NCBI GenBank assembly: GCA_937950105.1
Contig: CALFEM010000291.1
Span: forward strand, 1 to 21,901
Source: an uncultured Alphaproteobacteria bacterium
GTDB taxonomy: Bacteria; Pseudomonadota; Alphaproteobacteria; Rhizobiales; Hyphomicrobiaceae
DNA length: 21,901 bases
Direction: 5' to 3'
Shown: piece by piece, positions 8,196 to 15,432 of the stretch
Layout: each line of letters starts with the position of its first letter
Numbering within the stretch: position 1 is the first letter of the stretch
Program-made: the position numbers and the translations under genes
Notes under the pieces: model-generated
The model's database searches: none
Told to the model about the DNA's origin: nothing
Seen by the model: only the letters and a program-made list of their open reading frames with translations

Positions 8196-9380
8196 TCATG
8201 CCTGCGCCGAGAGGCCCAGCGCCTCGGGCGTGTACATCGACAGCATGGGCTCGTCGTTGAGGATGACCTCGTCGTAGCGGCCATAGCCGTTGAACGAGCC
8301 GGCGATGGCGCGACCGTAGGCGCCGATGTTGCCGATCTCGATGTAGTCACCCTCGCGCATGTTCGACGGCAGCATGAAGGGACCCTTCATCTGGTCGATC
8401 GAATCGCACGTCGGCCCCCACAGCTCGAACGGCGTCAACGCTTCGCCCGCGACCGCAGGGCGGCTGACGAGGCGCGTCGGGAAGACGAAGCCGAGATGCG
8501 CCGCGTCGAACAACGTGCCGTAGGCGCCGTCGTTGATGTAGAGGTCGTTGCCGCGGCGCGCGTCGACGCGCACGATCAGGCTCTCCGTCTCGGCGGAAAG
8601 CGCACGGCCCGGCTCGCACATCACGCGCACGCTGTCACGCACCGGCAGCTTGTCGAGCCCGGCGACGATCGCCTCCATGAACGACGACAGCGGCGCCGGG
8701 TTGGCGTCGGCATAGCGCGACGGATAACCACCACCGACATCGATGCGGTCGACGACGACGCCGGCCTTGACGATCAGCTTGTGCACCTCGCCCAGCGCCG
8801 ACGTATACGCCTCCGGCGATTGCGTCTGCGAGCCGACGTGAAAGGTGATGCCGAGTTCCGCCGCCACCTGCCGTGTCTTCAGCAGCAGGCGCGCCGCGGC
8901 CGCCCCCTGGATGCCGAACTTGCGCTCGAGCGGGATGCGGCTGTTCTTCGGCGGCACGGCGATGCGGACATAGAGATTGAGATCGCGCGCCGGTCCCGAG
9001 CTCTGCCGCGTCTCCTCGACGATCTTCTTCAGCTCGTCCTCGCTGTCGAGCGAATACGAGCGAATGCCGAGTTCGTAGGCGCGGCGGATGGCGCTGCGCG
9101 ACTTCACCGGATGCATGAAGTGCAGTTCGACGCCCGGAATGGTCGCGGCGTCCTCGATCTCGGGCAGCGAGGCCACGTCGAAATGGCGGATGCCGGCGCC
9201 ATAGAGCGCGCCCACCAGGAACACCGAACTGTTCGCCTTGTAGGCGTAAGCGACGTCACCGGGGAAGTTGTCGAGGAACCAGCGCGCGGCACGGGCGGCC
9301 GCATGTGGTCGAAGCCCGAGCACAGGACGGACGGGCTGGCGGGTAGCGATCAGTGCTTCGGCAGAAGAGAATCTTTCCAT
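8196..9380 (-). CDS. Ornithine/lysine decarboxylase, PLP fold type III
   Basis: Removes CO2 from ornithine to give putrescine (and perhaps lysine to give cadaverine), entering polyamine synthesis. The 394-residue protein from the ATG at 9380 has all the alanine-racemase-fold decarboxylase marks: PLP lysine Lys48 in AYAYKANSS, FDVASLPEIE (67-76), HVGSQ (181-185), the phosphate-binding DVGGGYP (214-220) and EPGRA (256-260), and catalytic Cys325 in WGPTCDSID. The WGPTCDSID form is typical of ornithine and ornithine/lysine decarboxylases rather than diaminopimelate decarboxylase. Substrate preference between ornithine and lysine cannot be read with confidence. A longer frame (to 9512) exists, but its extra residues look like translated leader. 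The upstream leader has hairpins and is a candidate control region (separate entry). Confidence 0.92.
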   Translation of the reverse strand: MERFSSAEALIATRQPVRPVLGLRPHAAARAARWFLDNFPGDVAYAYKANSSVFLVGALYGAGIRHFDVASLPEIEDAATIPGVELHFMHPVKSRSAIRRAYELGIRSYSLDSEDELKKIVEETRQSSGPARDLNLYVRIAVPPKNSRIPLERKFGIQGAAAARLLLKTRQVAAELGITFHVGSQTQSPEAYTSALGEVHKLIVKAGVVVDRIDVGGGYPSRYADANPAPLSSFMEAIVAGLDKLPVRDSVRVMCEPGRALSAETESLIVRVDARRGNDLYINDGAYGTLFDAAHLGFVFPTRLVSRPAVAGEALTPFELWGPTCDSIDQMKGPFMLPSNMREGDYIEIGNIGAYGRAIAGSFNGYGRYDEVILNDEPMLSMYTPEALGLSAQA

Positions 9381-9543
9381 CCCATGGGACCCCCACCAGT
9401 CGGGTTGGACCAGTTGGCACTGCTCGGCAAAGCAGCTGCCGCGGCGCGACGAGATGGGCACATATGGGGCAAACCCACCCCCCTGTAAAGTGGATCGGAC
9501 CAACCGCTGCAATTATGACAAACGAGCTTTTCAGGCCGAGCGT
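9381..9543 (-). promoter_or_regulatory. Structured leader of the decarboxylase gene
   Basis: This 163-base segment lies between the stop of the upstream hypothetical gene and the decarboxylase ATG. In the transcript sense it contains a hairpin (9440-9416) with an 8-base-pair stem, one bulged G and a loop around TTTGCCGA, then two copies of ACTGGT and a G-rich stretch that probably holds the ribosome binding site. A weak promoter-like pair (TTGCAG, 17 bases, TTTACA) lies near its upstream end. Alphaproteobacterial ornithine decarboxylase genes are known to carry the speF RNA motif (Rfam RF00518); I cannot confirm the match by eye. Confidence 0.4.
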
Positions 9544-10020
9544 TCAGGCGCCGCGCGAGGCGTGTGCCGCGGGCAATCGCCGCAGCATTTCGCTTTCGCG
9601 CGCGAGATCGAGAAGATAAGCCGCTTCGCGGCAATCCTCGGGCGTCGGATAGGGTGCCAGCAGGTGGCGGAGGGCACGGCGAGCGGTGCGGGCAAGGCGC
9701 GGATCGTTCGACAAGGTGTCGGCACATGGCCTGAGACACGCGGGCAACCGGATGGCACGGCATTCCTGCGCCGCCGCCCGGCGCGCCTGATCGGCCGCTG
9801 CCGCCAGTGCGGGACAAGGATCGTCGCTGACGGCAGCGATCGATACCCATTCGATCGCTTCAGCCAGCGCCGAGCCGATCGCGTACTCGCGCGGAATTGG
9901 CCACGCCGCCTCGGCGCGATGGCGCCCGGCTCCAAGTAGCTGCTCGAGGCGCGCGTTGAGACGTGCAACCGTCGAAGCCTCGCGTGCCCGCGAAACGATT
10001 CCTGCGCCGTGCGTGCTCAC
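9544..10020 (-). CDS. Hypothetical protein, 158 residues
   Basis: No family recognised. The frame extends to 10149, but its far end runs into the palindromic repeat. I chose the GTG at 10020 because GGAGG lies four bases before it and the repeat is then left outside the gene. The product is cytoplasmic-looking: no signal peptide, no membrane helix, rich in Ala, Arg and Leu. The C-terminal half appears helical with cysteines at DDPCPALAAA, AQECRAI, LPACLRPCADT and TPEDCREAA. It reads in the same direction as the decarboxylase, 163 bases upstream. Codon use is high-GC with the third-position bias of the neighbours, which supports coding, but the start remains uncertain and a real chance exists that the gene is shorter. 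Confidence 0.5.
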   Translation of the reverse strand: MSTHGAGIVSRAREASTVARLNARLEQLLGAGRHRAEAAWPIPREYAIGSALAEAIEWVSIAAVSDDPCPALAAAADQARRAAAQECRAIRLPACLRPCADTLSNDPRLARTARRALRHLLAPYPTPEDCREAAYLLDLARESEMLRRLPAAHASRGA

Positions 10021-10110
10021 GCTGCCTCCGCTGATGTTGGTGTCCCGACGCGAAGACAACGCCGGCGGAGGCCAGAGGTTGCATCGATGGCTTGGATTCG
10101 AGCGGTCGAC

Positions 10111-10160
10111 GATCGGAGCGGGCGCTCCGATCGCCCGAGAGGGCGTCAATCGGCAGCGCG
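10111..10160 (+). repeat. Palindromic repeat, partial long unit (tail part)
   Basis: Contains a perfect 10-base inverted repeat (10111-10120 with 10123-10132, centre GG), then GCCC-GAGA-GGGC (10133-10144), then GTCAATCGGCAGCGC. The last 20 bases of this tail (AGGGCGTCAATCGGCAGCGC, 10140-10159) are identical in the copies ending near 21275 and 21809. The front arm and first hairpin are missing or decayed; GGATTCGAGCGG at about 10094 may be their remnant. Confidence 0.85.
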
Positions 10161-10163
10161 GCC

Positions 10164-10220
10164 AAAAAAAGGCGCCGCCGATTCACGCCGCGCGTGGAGG
10201 ACGCGCGACGATTGCGGCGC
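10164..10220 (-). terminator. Rho-independent terminator built from a repeat unit
   Basis: Read on the minus strand, the stop of the cytochrome gene (10221-10223) is followed at once by GCGCCGC, an inner hairpin, GCGGCGC, then C and seven T (10170-10164). The outer stem is 7 pairs and the inner stem 7 pairs. This is a hairpin plus T tract directly after a gene end, with the stem supplied by the repeat unit described above. Confidence 0.7.
10171..10220 (+). repeat. Palindromic repeat, head unit (diverged)
   Basis: Starts with GGCGCCGCCGATTCAC, the same 16 bases that open the units at 21116, 21178 and 21714. The following hairpin is CGCGCGT-GGAGG-ACGCGCG (10189-10195 with 10201-10207), where the other copies have GTGCGT/ACGCAC: a T-to-C change on one arm matched by A-to-G on the other. 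An outer 7-base stem pairs 10172-10178 with 10214-10220. It abuts the stop codon of the cytochrome gene on the minus strand. Confidence 0.82.
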
Positions 10221-13004
10221 TCAGGGCATCGCCGAAACGGAAATCGCGGCGCGGGCCTGCCTCGGCGTCACGGCGGGAGCCGGGCGAGACGCAGGCTCCG
10301 ACTTGCGGCCGCGGCGGAAGCGGCGGTCGGGATCGTCGCCGTTGTCGAGCGGGATGCGCGGCGCGCCCGCCGCCTTGTGGGCACTGGCGATGAAAGCCGG
10401 CCAATCGCCGAGGGGTGTGAAATTCTGCTTGGTGAAATCCGGCGTCACGCCGGCCGGCACCGGCTCTCCCTCCTCGCAGATGGCGACGAAGCGTTCGCTC
10501 GCCCCCGACGCGTGGCGAAAGCGATACGACGCACCGTTGCCCGGGATCACCTTCGTCATGCCCGCGGCCAGCAGGTTGTCGCGGTCGAACTCGTTGGGAA
10601 ACAGCACCGTCGCCTTGTTCGCCACATCGATGTTGACGATCGTCACGTGGCACGGCGCCGACGCCCGCACCGCGAGCCGCACCAGCGGCGCGTCCGTTCC
10701 CCGCGGCAGGTCGTCCACTGGCCACAAATCGAGCCGCAGGCGTGAGGCCACCTTCGGCGAGGCGGTGACCGCAGCGACCTGCATCGGCCCCTTGCGCGTC
10801 AGCGCCGCCTTCAACTGCTCGAGTTCGGCGCGCGTCAGGCGGCCACGATGCTGCAGCCGCAGCGCCAGTGCCCGCGCGTCTCCCGTGACCTCGTTCAGCC
10901 CGGCATCGAGATCGGCTGGCGCAATCAGCATGTCCGCCGCCGCCGCCGTCAGATCGGCGTCCCGCTCGTGACGTGCAATCAGCGCCGTCACCGGCTCCAG
11001 CCCGTCGAGCGTCACATCGGGCGCAACTCCCGCATTCGCCAAGGCCTCTCCATGCCGCACGGAATGGCCCGTGACGAGCCGCGCCGTTTCGCCCGCACCG
11101 GCGAGGGACTGGCGCACGAGATCGCGTCCGAGATCGCTGCCCGCGTAGGCCGCCGACGCGACGTGTTGCGCAAGCTCGTCCTTGTAGCCGCGTGGTCCCG
11201 CGGCGTGACACGAGAGGCAGCGCAGACTGGCGGCGTCGCCCGCAGCGGGGCCCGCGGATGCACGGTCCGCATATGCGGCAAACGCGGTGAAGCCGTTCGG
11301 CAACTCCATCAGGACGCGCGACATGCCGCTGTCGGGCACAGCCGTGCCGGTTGCGTCGGTATCGACGGCGGCCGACGATGCCAGCCACCCGGTGAGCGGT
11401 TCGTCGAGCGGATCGCCGTCGCGCCTTGCGGTATCGTGTGCGGCCCAGAACGCACCTCGGCGCGCTGTGTAGAAATCGATGAAACGTACCGCTCCCGTCT
11501 CCGCGCTCGAACGCACCGCGCCGCGCTTCACGCTGCCGCTCTCGCGCGCATCGTCGAGCGCCACCCCGGCAACGCCTGCCAGCGCCTCGAGCGAGGCCGG
11601 CAGCCCGAGCAGTTGCGCATAGACCGCCGGATCCGCAGCCGTCGCTGCCAGCCAGGTGGCAGGCAGCACGGGATGCGGCGTGCCGAGCCGCACGCCCGCG
11701 TCGGCTGAGACTGCGATGCGGCTCGCCGCCGGCAGCCGCGACAACAGCAGTTCCCAGTGCTCGGCCGACCATCCGGCATCGCCGAGCCGGAACGCAAGCA
11801 GCGCCAGATCGTCTCCGACCGTTTCAACTTCGACCGGCGCGGCCAGCCACGACAGGCTGTTGAGCAGCTTGAGGACACCCTGGCGCGCGGCGGCCATCTC
11901 GGCGTCGCTGGCGCAACCGTTGGCGAGAGACGCGAGCGAGACGAAACGCAGCCCCGCCGCGCGTTCGCCGCCGATCTCGCCGGTCCAGGCATCGATGGTC
12001 GCCGCGACAGCCTGCGCCGAAATATGCGCGCGCCGCTGACAGTCGCCCGTATTCCCTGAGAGAGCGTCGATCCACGCGCGCACCGCCTCGAGTTCCGCCG
12101 CGCCGACGTCGACGGGCGGCGCCACAGCGCCTTGCGATGCAGGGCGCGCATCGGGACCATCCGCGGCTGCCGCAGGACCGGCAGCTGCGACCTGCGGGCT
12201 GTTGTTCGGAGCGGCCGCCGCGTTCGCCGCTGCGGGCGCGCCATCCGGCACCGGAGCGGCAGAAACCGCCCCATGTGCGGAACGCGCGCGCGGGTCGGGC
12301 GGCATCTGCCGCGCCACCATCAACTGATAGAGCGGCGACGCATCGGCATCGCCCGGCGTGATCAACGCACCGTTGCGCGCCAGGGCGTCGAGATCGAGCA
12401 CATTGGCGAAGTTTCCGGCCGGCGGCGCGCCTGCCTCGGTGCGACCCGCCTGGTGGCAACCCGCGCAATGCTTGTCGAGCACGCGTTCCGCCGTTGCCGC
12501 GGTTGCCGTCGCGACAGGTTGAGCCGGGATCGTCATGGCGGCTCGGGTGACGAAGGCAGGTGTGGCGACGGCCGCAGGCTGCACATCGGGCTGCCCTCGC
12601 GGCGGCATGGGCGGCGGCACGGATGGGAGTACGTCCGGCAGCGCGAGCGGCGCGGGGGGGGGCGACGGCGATGCCGCAGCGGAAGGTGCCGGTGCGGTGT
12701 CTCTATTGGTCTCTTTGTTGGTGGTTCGCGTCACCCTTGCCCGTGGCCGCGCGGGTCTGGATACCTCGGACGTCGCTCGCCGTTCGACGGCGCGAGCCTG
12801 CTTCTTGCGCGCCTCGGCTTCACCGATCGTGCCGGCGAGGGAAAAAACCAGGAGCGCGACAATGGCGAGCGCCCTGCGGCTCCAGCCCGGCGCCCAACCG
12901 AAGCGGCACCGGCGTCGAACGCGGGTTACCCGCCGCTCGACATTCACCTCGACGCACTGCCGCACCACGCACTTCCCTTCGACGCCGCAGATCGCGGCGT
13001 CCAT
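10221..13004 (-). CDS. Large exported diheme cytochrome c protein with DUF4384-like C-terminus
   Basis: A predicted periplasmic or envelope protein of 927 residues from the ATG at 13004; a GTG at 12968 behind GAAGGGAAG is an alternative. A hydrophobic segment (about 45-61) ending GEAEA looks like a signal peptide. Two heme c sites are present: CAGCH (180-184), in a planctomycete-style cytochrome domain with the ligand-like QMPP at 233-236, and CLSCH (596-600). The first cytochrome domain seems split by an Ala/Pro-rich insertion (about 240-300) before its closing helix AELEAVRAWIDAL. Residues about 345-610 (KLLNSLSWL, DLALLAF, LLGLPASLEAL, MELPNGFTAFAAY) resemble a conserved region I associate with planctomycete cytochromes. 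Residues about 772-850 (RLAVRASAPCHVTIVNID, TVLFPNEFDRDN, SERFVAICEEGEP) fit DUF4384, a domain often joined to caspase-like peptidases. It follows a caspase-like gene by 104 bases. Role unknown; electron transfer or redox sensing is inference. Confidence 0.75.
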   Translation of the reverse strand: MDAAICGVEGKCVVRQCVEVNVERRVTRVRRRCRFGWAPGWSRRALAIVALLVFSLAGTIGEAEARKKQARAVERRATSEVSRPARPRARVTRTTNKETNRDTAPAPSAAASPSPPPAPLALPDVLPSVPPPMPPRGQPDVQPAAVATPAFVTRAAMTIPAQPVATATAATAERVLDKHCAGCHQAGRTEAGAPPAGNFANVLDLDALARNGALITPGDADASPLYQLMVARQMPPDPRARSAHGAVSAAPVPDGAPAAANAAAAPNNSPQVAAAGPAAAADGPDARPASQGAVAPPVDVGAAELEAVRAWIDALSGNTGDCQRRAHISAQAVAATIDAWTGEIGGERAAGLRFVSLASLANGCASDAEMAAARQGVLKLLNSLSWLAAPVEVETVGDDLALLAFRLGDAGWSAEHWELLLSRLPAASRIAVSADAGVRLGTPHPVLPATWLAATAADPAVYAQLLGLPASLEALAGVAGVALDDARESGSVKRGAVRSSAETGAVRFIDFYTARRGAFWAAHDTARRDGDPLDEPLTGWLASSAAVDTDATGTAVPDSGMSRVLMELPNGFTAFAAYADRASAGPAAGDAASLRCLSCHAAGPRGYKDELAQHVASAAYAGSDLGRDLVRQSLAGAGETARLVTGHSVRHGEALANAGVAPDVTLDGLEPVTALIARHERDADLTAAAADMLIAPADLDAGLNEVTGDARALALRLQHRGRLTRAELEQLKAALTRKGPMQVAAVTASPKVASRLRLDLWPVDDLPRGTDAPLVRLAVRASAPCHVTIVNIDVANKATVLFPNEFDRDNLLAAGMTKVIPGNGASYRFRHASGASERFVAICEEGEPVPAGVTPDFTKQNFTPLGDWPAFIASAHKAAGAPRIPLDNGDDPDRRFRRGRKSEPASRPAPAVTPRQARAAISVSAMP

Positions 13005-13039
13005 GCTTCGATACCCGACCCCAATCAGCAGAACATACC

Positions 13040-13073
13040 GGCCCGCTCGCCCAGCGCCAATTGTGCGCGGGCC
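13040..13073. other. Inverted repeat between caspase-like and cytochrome genes
   Basis: A perfect 7-base inverted repeat, GGCCCGC (13040-13046) with GCGGGCC (13067-13073), spans 20 bases of loop in the 104-base gap. No T tract follows on the minus strand, so it is not a standard terminator. It could be an RNA processing or partial termination site inside an operon, or chance in GC-rich DNA. Confidence 0.3.
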
Positions 13074-13108
13074 ACAGTCGCGAAGAGGGTTGATACCGGC
13101 AAAGCGGC

Positions 13109-15043
13109 TCAGGAGCCGGTCGCAAGCTTGCGCAGGGCCGCCTTGGTGCTGGTGTTGAATATGCCGTGGACGCCGCCGCGATACAGGCCGCGATCGGCGA
13201 GCTGACGCTGCAGGGCGCGCCGCGTGGCGAAGCTCCAGGCTCCGGGGCGTTGCAGAACGTCGCGTTCGGCATCGTCGTGACCGGCCGCGACCGCCGCGAG
13301 CAGGTGCGAGGCCGCCCGTTCGGGGCTTCTCGCCACGCCACGGCCCTCGTCGTAGAGGAAGGCCAACTCGCGGTGCGCGCCCGCGTGGCCCTGCTCGGCC
13401 GCGCTTTCGAGCAGCCGCACGGCTTCAGCGAGGTCGGGCCGGTTGCCCTCACCACGGATATTCATGAGCGCGAGGTTGAACATCGCCCGCTTCTCGCCCC
13501 GGTCCGCGGCGGTGCGATACCAGCGGCGCGCCATCTGGGCATCGCGCGCCACGCCCTTGCCGCTCGCGTAGAGGAAGCCGAGGCTGGTCATGGCCGAAGC
13601 CTCACCGGCATCCGCTGCCTGACGGTAGAGGCGCAAGGCCTCGGCGAGATCCTGCTTCGTGCCCTCGCCGAACTCGGTCAGCGTACCGAGCGCGGCCATC
13701 GCCGCCGGATGCCCGAAGTCCGCCGCCTGGCGGTAGAGGCGCGCCGCCTCGGCCTTGTCGGGGTCGACGCTGAGCCCCTGATCGTACAGGTGCGCGAGGC
13801 GATGGATGGCCTGTGGCAGCCCGCGCTCCGCCGCCTTGCGATAAAGCGCCGCCGCCTCCGCGTACTGGGCCTTGTCGCCCGCCCGGCTCTCGATCTTCAG
13901 CGCCTGCTCGTAGGCGTCGATCTGGTCGCTGCGGGCGGTCACGTTCGCGGTCGATCCGGTGACGATCCACGACCACGGCGACACCGCCTGCTCGAGCCGC
14001 TCGATTTTCAACGCGGCCAGCTCGCGAAATACACCCGCCGGATACCGCTCGACGTGGGCGCGCAGTGCCGCGGCGTCCTTGCTGTCCTTGATGCGCTGCC
14101 AGTCGGCCAGTTCGGCGACGTTGGCGGCATCGACGCCGGCGGCCGGCGCGACACCGTTCAAGGTTCGCGCTTCGGGCTCGGCCATCTTCGGGCGGAAGAA
14201 GAACTCGCCGGTCAGCGAGGAATGCTCCCAGGGCACCTGCTTCTTGGCGGTCGCCTCGAGCACGGCTCGGCGCGTGCGCCGGAAGGTTTCCTCGAGCGGG
14301 ATGCCGACTTCGACCATGGCCGCGGCCAGCGCTCCGCTGTAGGGACTGTTCGGCCCGTTGCCGTCGAGCGCCACCTGTCCGGGTCCGGTGGCGAAGGCGA
14401 TCAGCGTGCCGGCGGGTGCCTTGACGGGGGCGAGGCCGCGCGCCGCCGAGCGCGTCGCTGCCGGATAGGGATTGTCGCGGCAGGCATCGAGAATGGCGAT
14501 GTTCAGGCGGCTCTCGGCGCGTTCCATGGTCTTCAGCAGTTCACCGAGGCTCAAGCCGAGCAGCGGGATCTCGCTGGCATCGGTGATGTCGGCCCCGATC
14601 GGGATCAGGTAGTTCTCGCCATCAACCTGCACGCCATGGCCGGCATAGTAGAATACACCGACGCTGTCGGAGCCGCGCAGCCGCCGGCCAAAGGCGAGGA
14701 TCGCCTCGCGCATGGCGCCGATGTCGGCATCCGTCAGGGTGGCGACCGAGAAACCGGCCGTGGCGAGGCTGGCGGCGATCGCCTGCGCATCGTTGCGGGG
14801 ATTGGCAAGCGGCGCGCGCGCATAGGCCGAGTTGCCGATGACGAGGGCGAACCGCGTTTCCGCCAGCGCCTGCGGAGCCGCGACGGCCAACGCCAGCAGG
14901 ACAGCGGCCAGCAGACCCGCGAGGCGGCGGATCAGCTCGCTTGCCGCCCCGGCCCGCAACCGAACGCCGATGCCGGGCGTCGGCCGGACAGCATCCACCC
15001 CCACGTCGCAGCCCTGCGCCCGTCCAGAATCCAACCGCCCCAT
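13109..15043 (-). CDS. Exported caspase-like (peptidase C14) protein with Sel1 repeats
   Basis: A 644-residue protein predicted to be exported: after about 38 leading residues there is a hydrophobic segment LAGLLAAVLLALAVA and a likely cut after PQALA (about 61). The caspase-like p20 domain follows: FALVIGNSAY (65-74), catalytic His136 in YYAGHGVQ, catalytic Cys188 in ILDACRDNP, and the family stretch TLIAFATGPGQVALDG (213-228). Residues about 390-595 form about five or six Sel1-type repeats (AAALYRKAAERGLPQAIHRL, ARLYRQAADFGHPAAMAALG and others). The C-terminus (RALQRQLADRGLYRGGVHG) resembles a short peptidoglycan-binding-1 motif. Both catalytic residues are present, so peptidase activity is plausible. 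The ATG at 15043 has GGAGG eleven bases upstream; a later start is possible since the signal peptide begins near residue 37. It is the first gene of a likely two-gene unit with the diheme cytochrome. Confidence 0.9.
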   Translation of the reverse strand: MGRLDSGRAQGCDVGVDAVRPTPGIGVRLRAGAASELIRRLAGLLAAVLLALAVAAPQALAETRFALVIGNSAYARAPLANPRNDAQAIAASLATAGFSVATLTDADIGAMREAILAFGRRLRGSDSVGVFYYAGHGVQVDGENYLIPIGADITDASEIPLLGLSLGELLKTMERAESRLNIAILDACRDNPYPAATRSAARGLAPVKAPAGTLIAFATGPGQVALDGNGPNSPYSGALAAAMVEVGIPLEETFRRTRRAVLEATAKKQVPWEHSSLTGEFFFRPKMAEPEARTLNGVAPAAGVDAANVAELADWQRIKDSKDAAALRAHVERYPAGVFRELAALKIERLEQAVSPWSWIVTGSTANVTARSDQIDAYEQALKIESRAGDKAQYAEAAALYRKAAERGLPQAIHRLAHLYDQGLSVDPDKAEAARLYRQAADFGHPAAMAALGTLTEFGEGTKQDLAEALRLYRQAADAGEASAMTSLGFLYASGKGVARDAQMARRWYRTAADRGEKRAMFNLALMNIRGEGNRPDLAEAVRLLESAAEQGHAGAHRELAFLYDEGRGVARSPERAASHLLAAVAAGHDDAERDVLQRPGAWSFATRRALQRQLADRGLYRGGVHGIFNTSTKAALRKLATGS

Positions 15044-15432
15044 GTCAGCTGTCGCCTCCCCGCCGGGGCGACACTAGCCGCCCGCGCGCCGCCAGACTGT
15101 GCCCTCGGCAGCGATTTCCACGATTCCCTCTGCCTCGGGGCAAACCGGGTGCAGGCCGGTCGCCGCTCCCCCGAGCATTTCCTAACCGATTGCCCCGCTT
15201 GCGTATTCCAAACTGCCCGGGCCCGCGAGAGGATACCGGTGCCGCTGCGGCCGAAGCAGGCAACCAAGACGACGAAAACACCTGTGAGGGTTCCGCCGAC
15301 GATGTAAGACTCGTCCACAAGGCTCCGCCCGGATTGACGAAATCCGGGCCGTTCGCGTGTGCCCGCAGCTTTCTCCAACGCCGGGCGCCAGAGTGCACCG
15401 GTCCAGCGCCAGCAAAGGCCCCTCCCCCGATC
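15044..15432. other. Divergent intergenic region, caspase-like / TPP enzyme
   Basis: This 389-base gap should hold promoters for both flanking genes. It contains one clear hairpin: a 9-base perfect stem, 15327-15335 with 15341-15349, loop GACGA, placed 84 bases before the TPP-enzyme start and not followed by T. No consensus promoter can be picked with confidence. A minus-strand frame from a GTG at 15318 has a hydrophobic stretch but runs on into the caspase gene, so I do not call it. Confidence 0.35.

Noticed and set aside
8133..9488. Plus-strand 451-residue frame opposite the decarboxylase
   Set aside because: Arg/His/Asp-rich shadow; the minus strand carries all decarboxylase motifs.
13166..15307. 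Plus-strand 713-residue frame opposite the caspase-like gene
   Set aside because: No recognisable domain; the minus strand has caspase catalytic motifs and Sel1 repeats.
14932..15318. Minus-strand frame from GTG 15318 with a hydrophobic stretch (SYIVGGTLTGVFVVLVACF)
   Set aside because: It has no early stop and runs into the start of the caspase-like gene in another frame; only a weak ribosome binding site is present.
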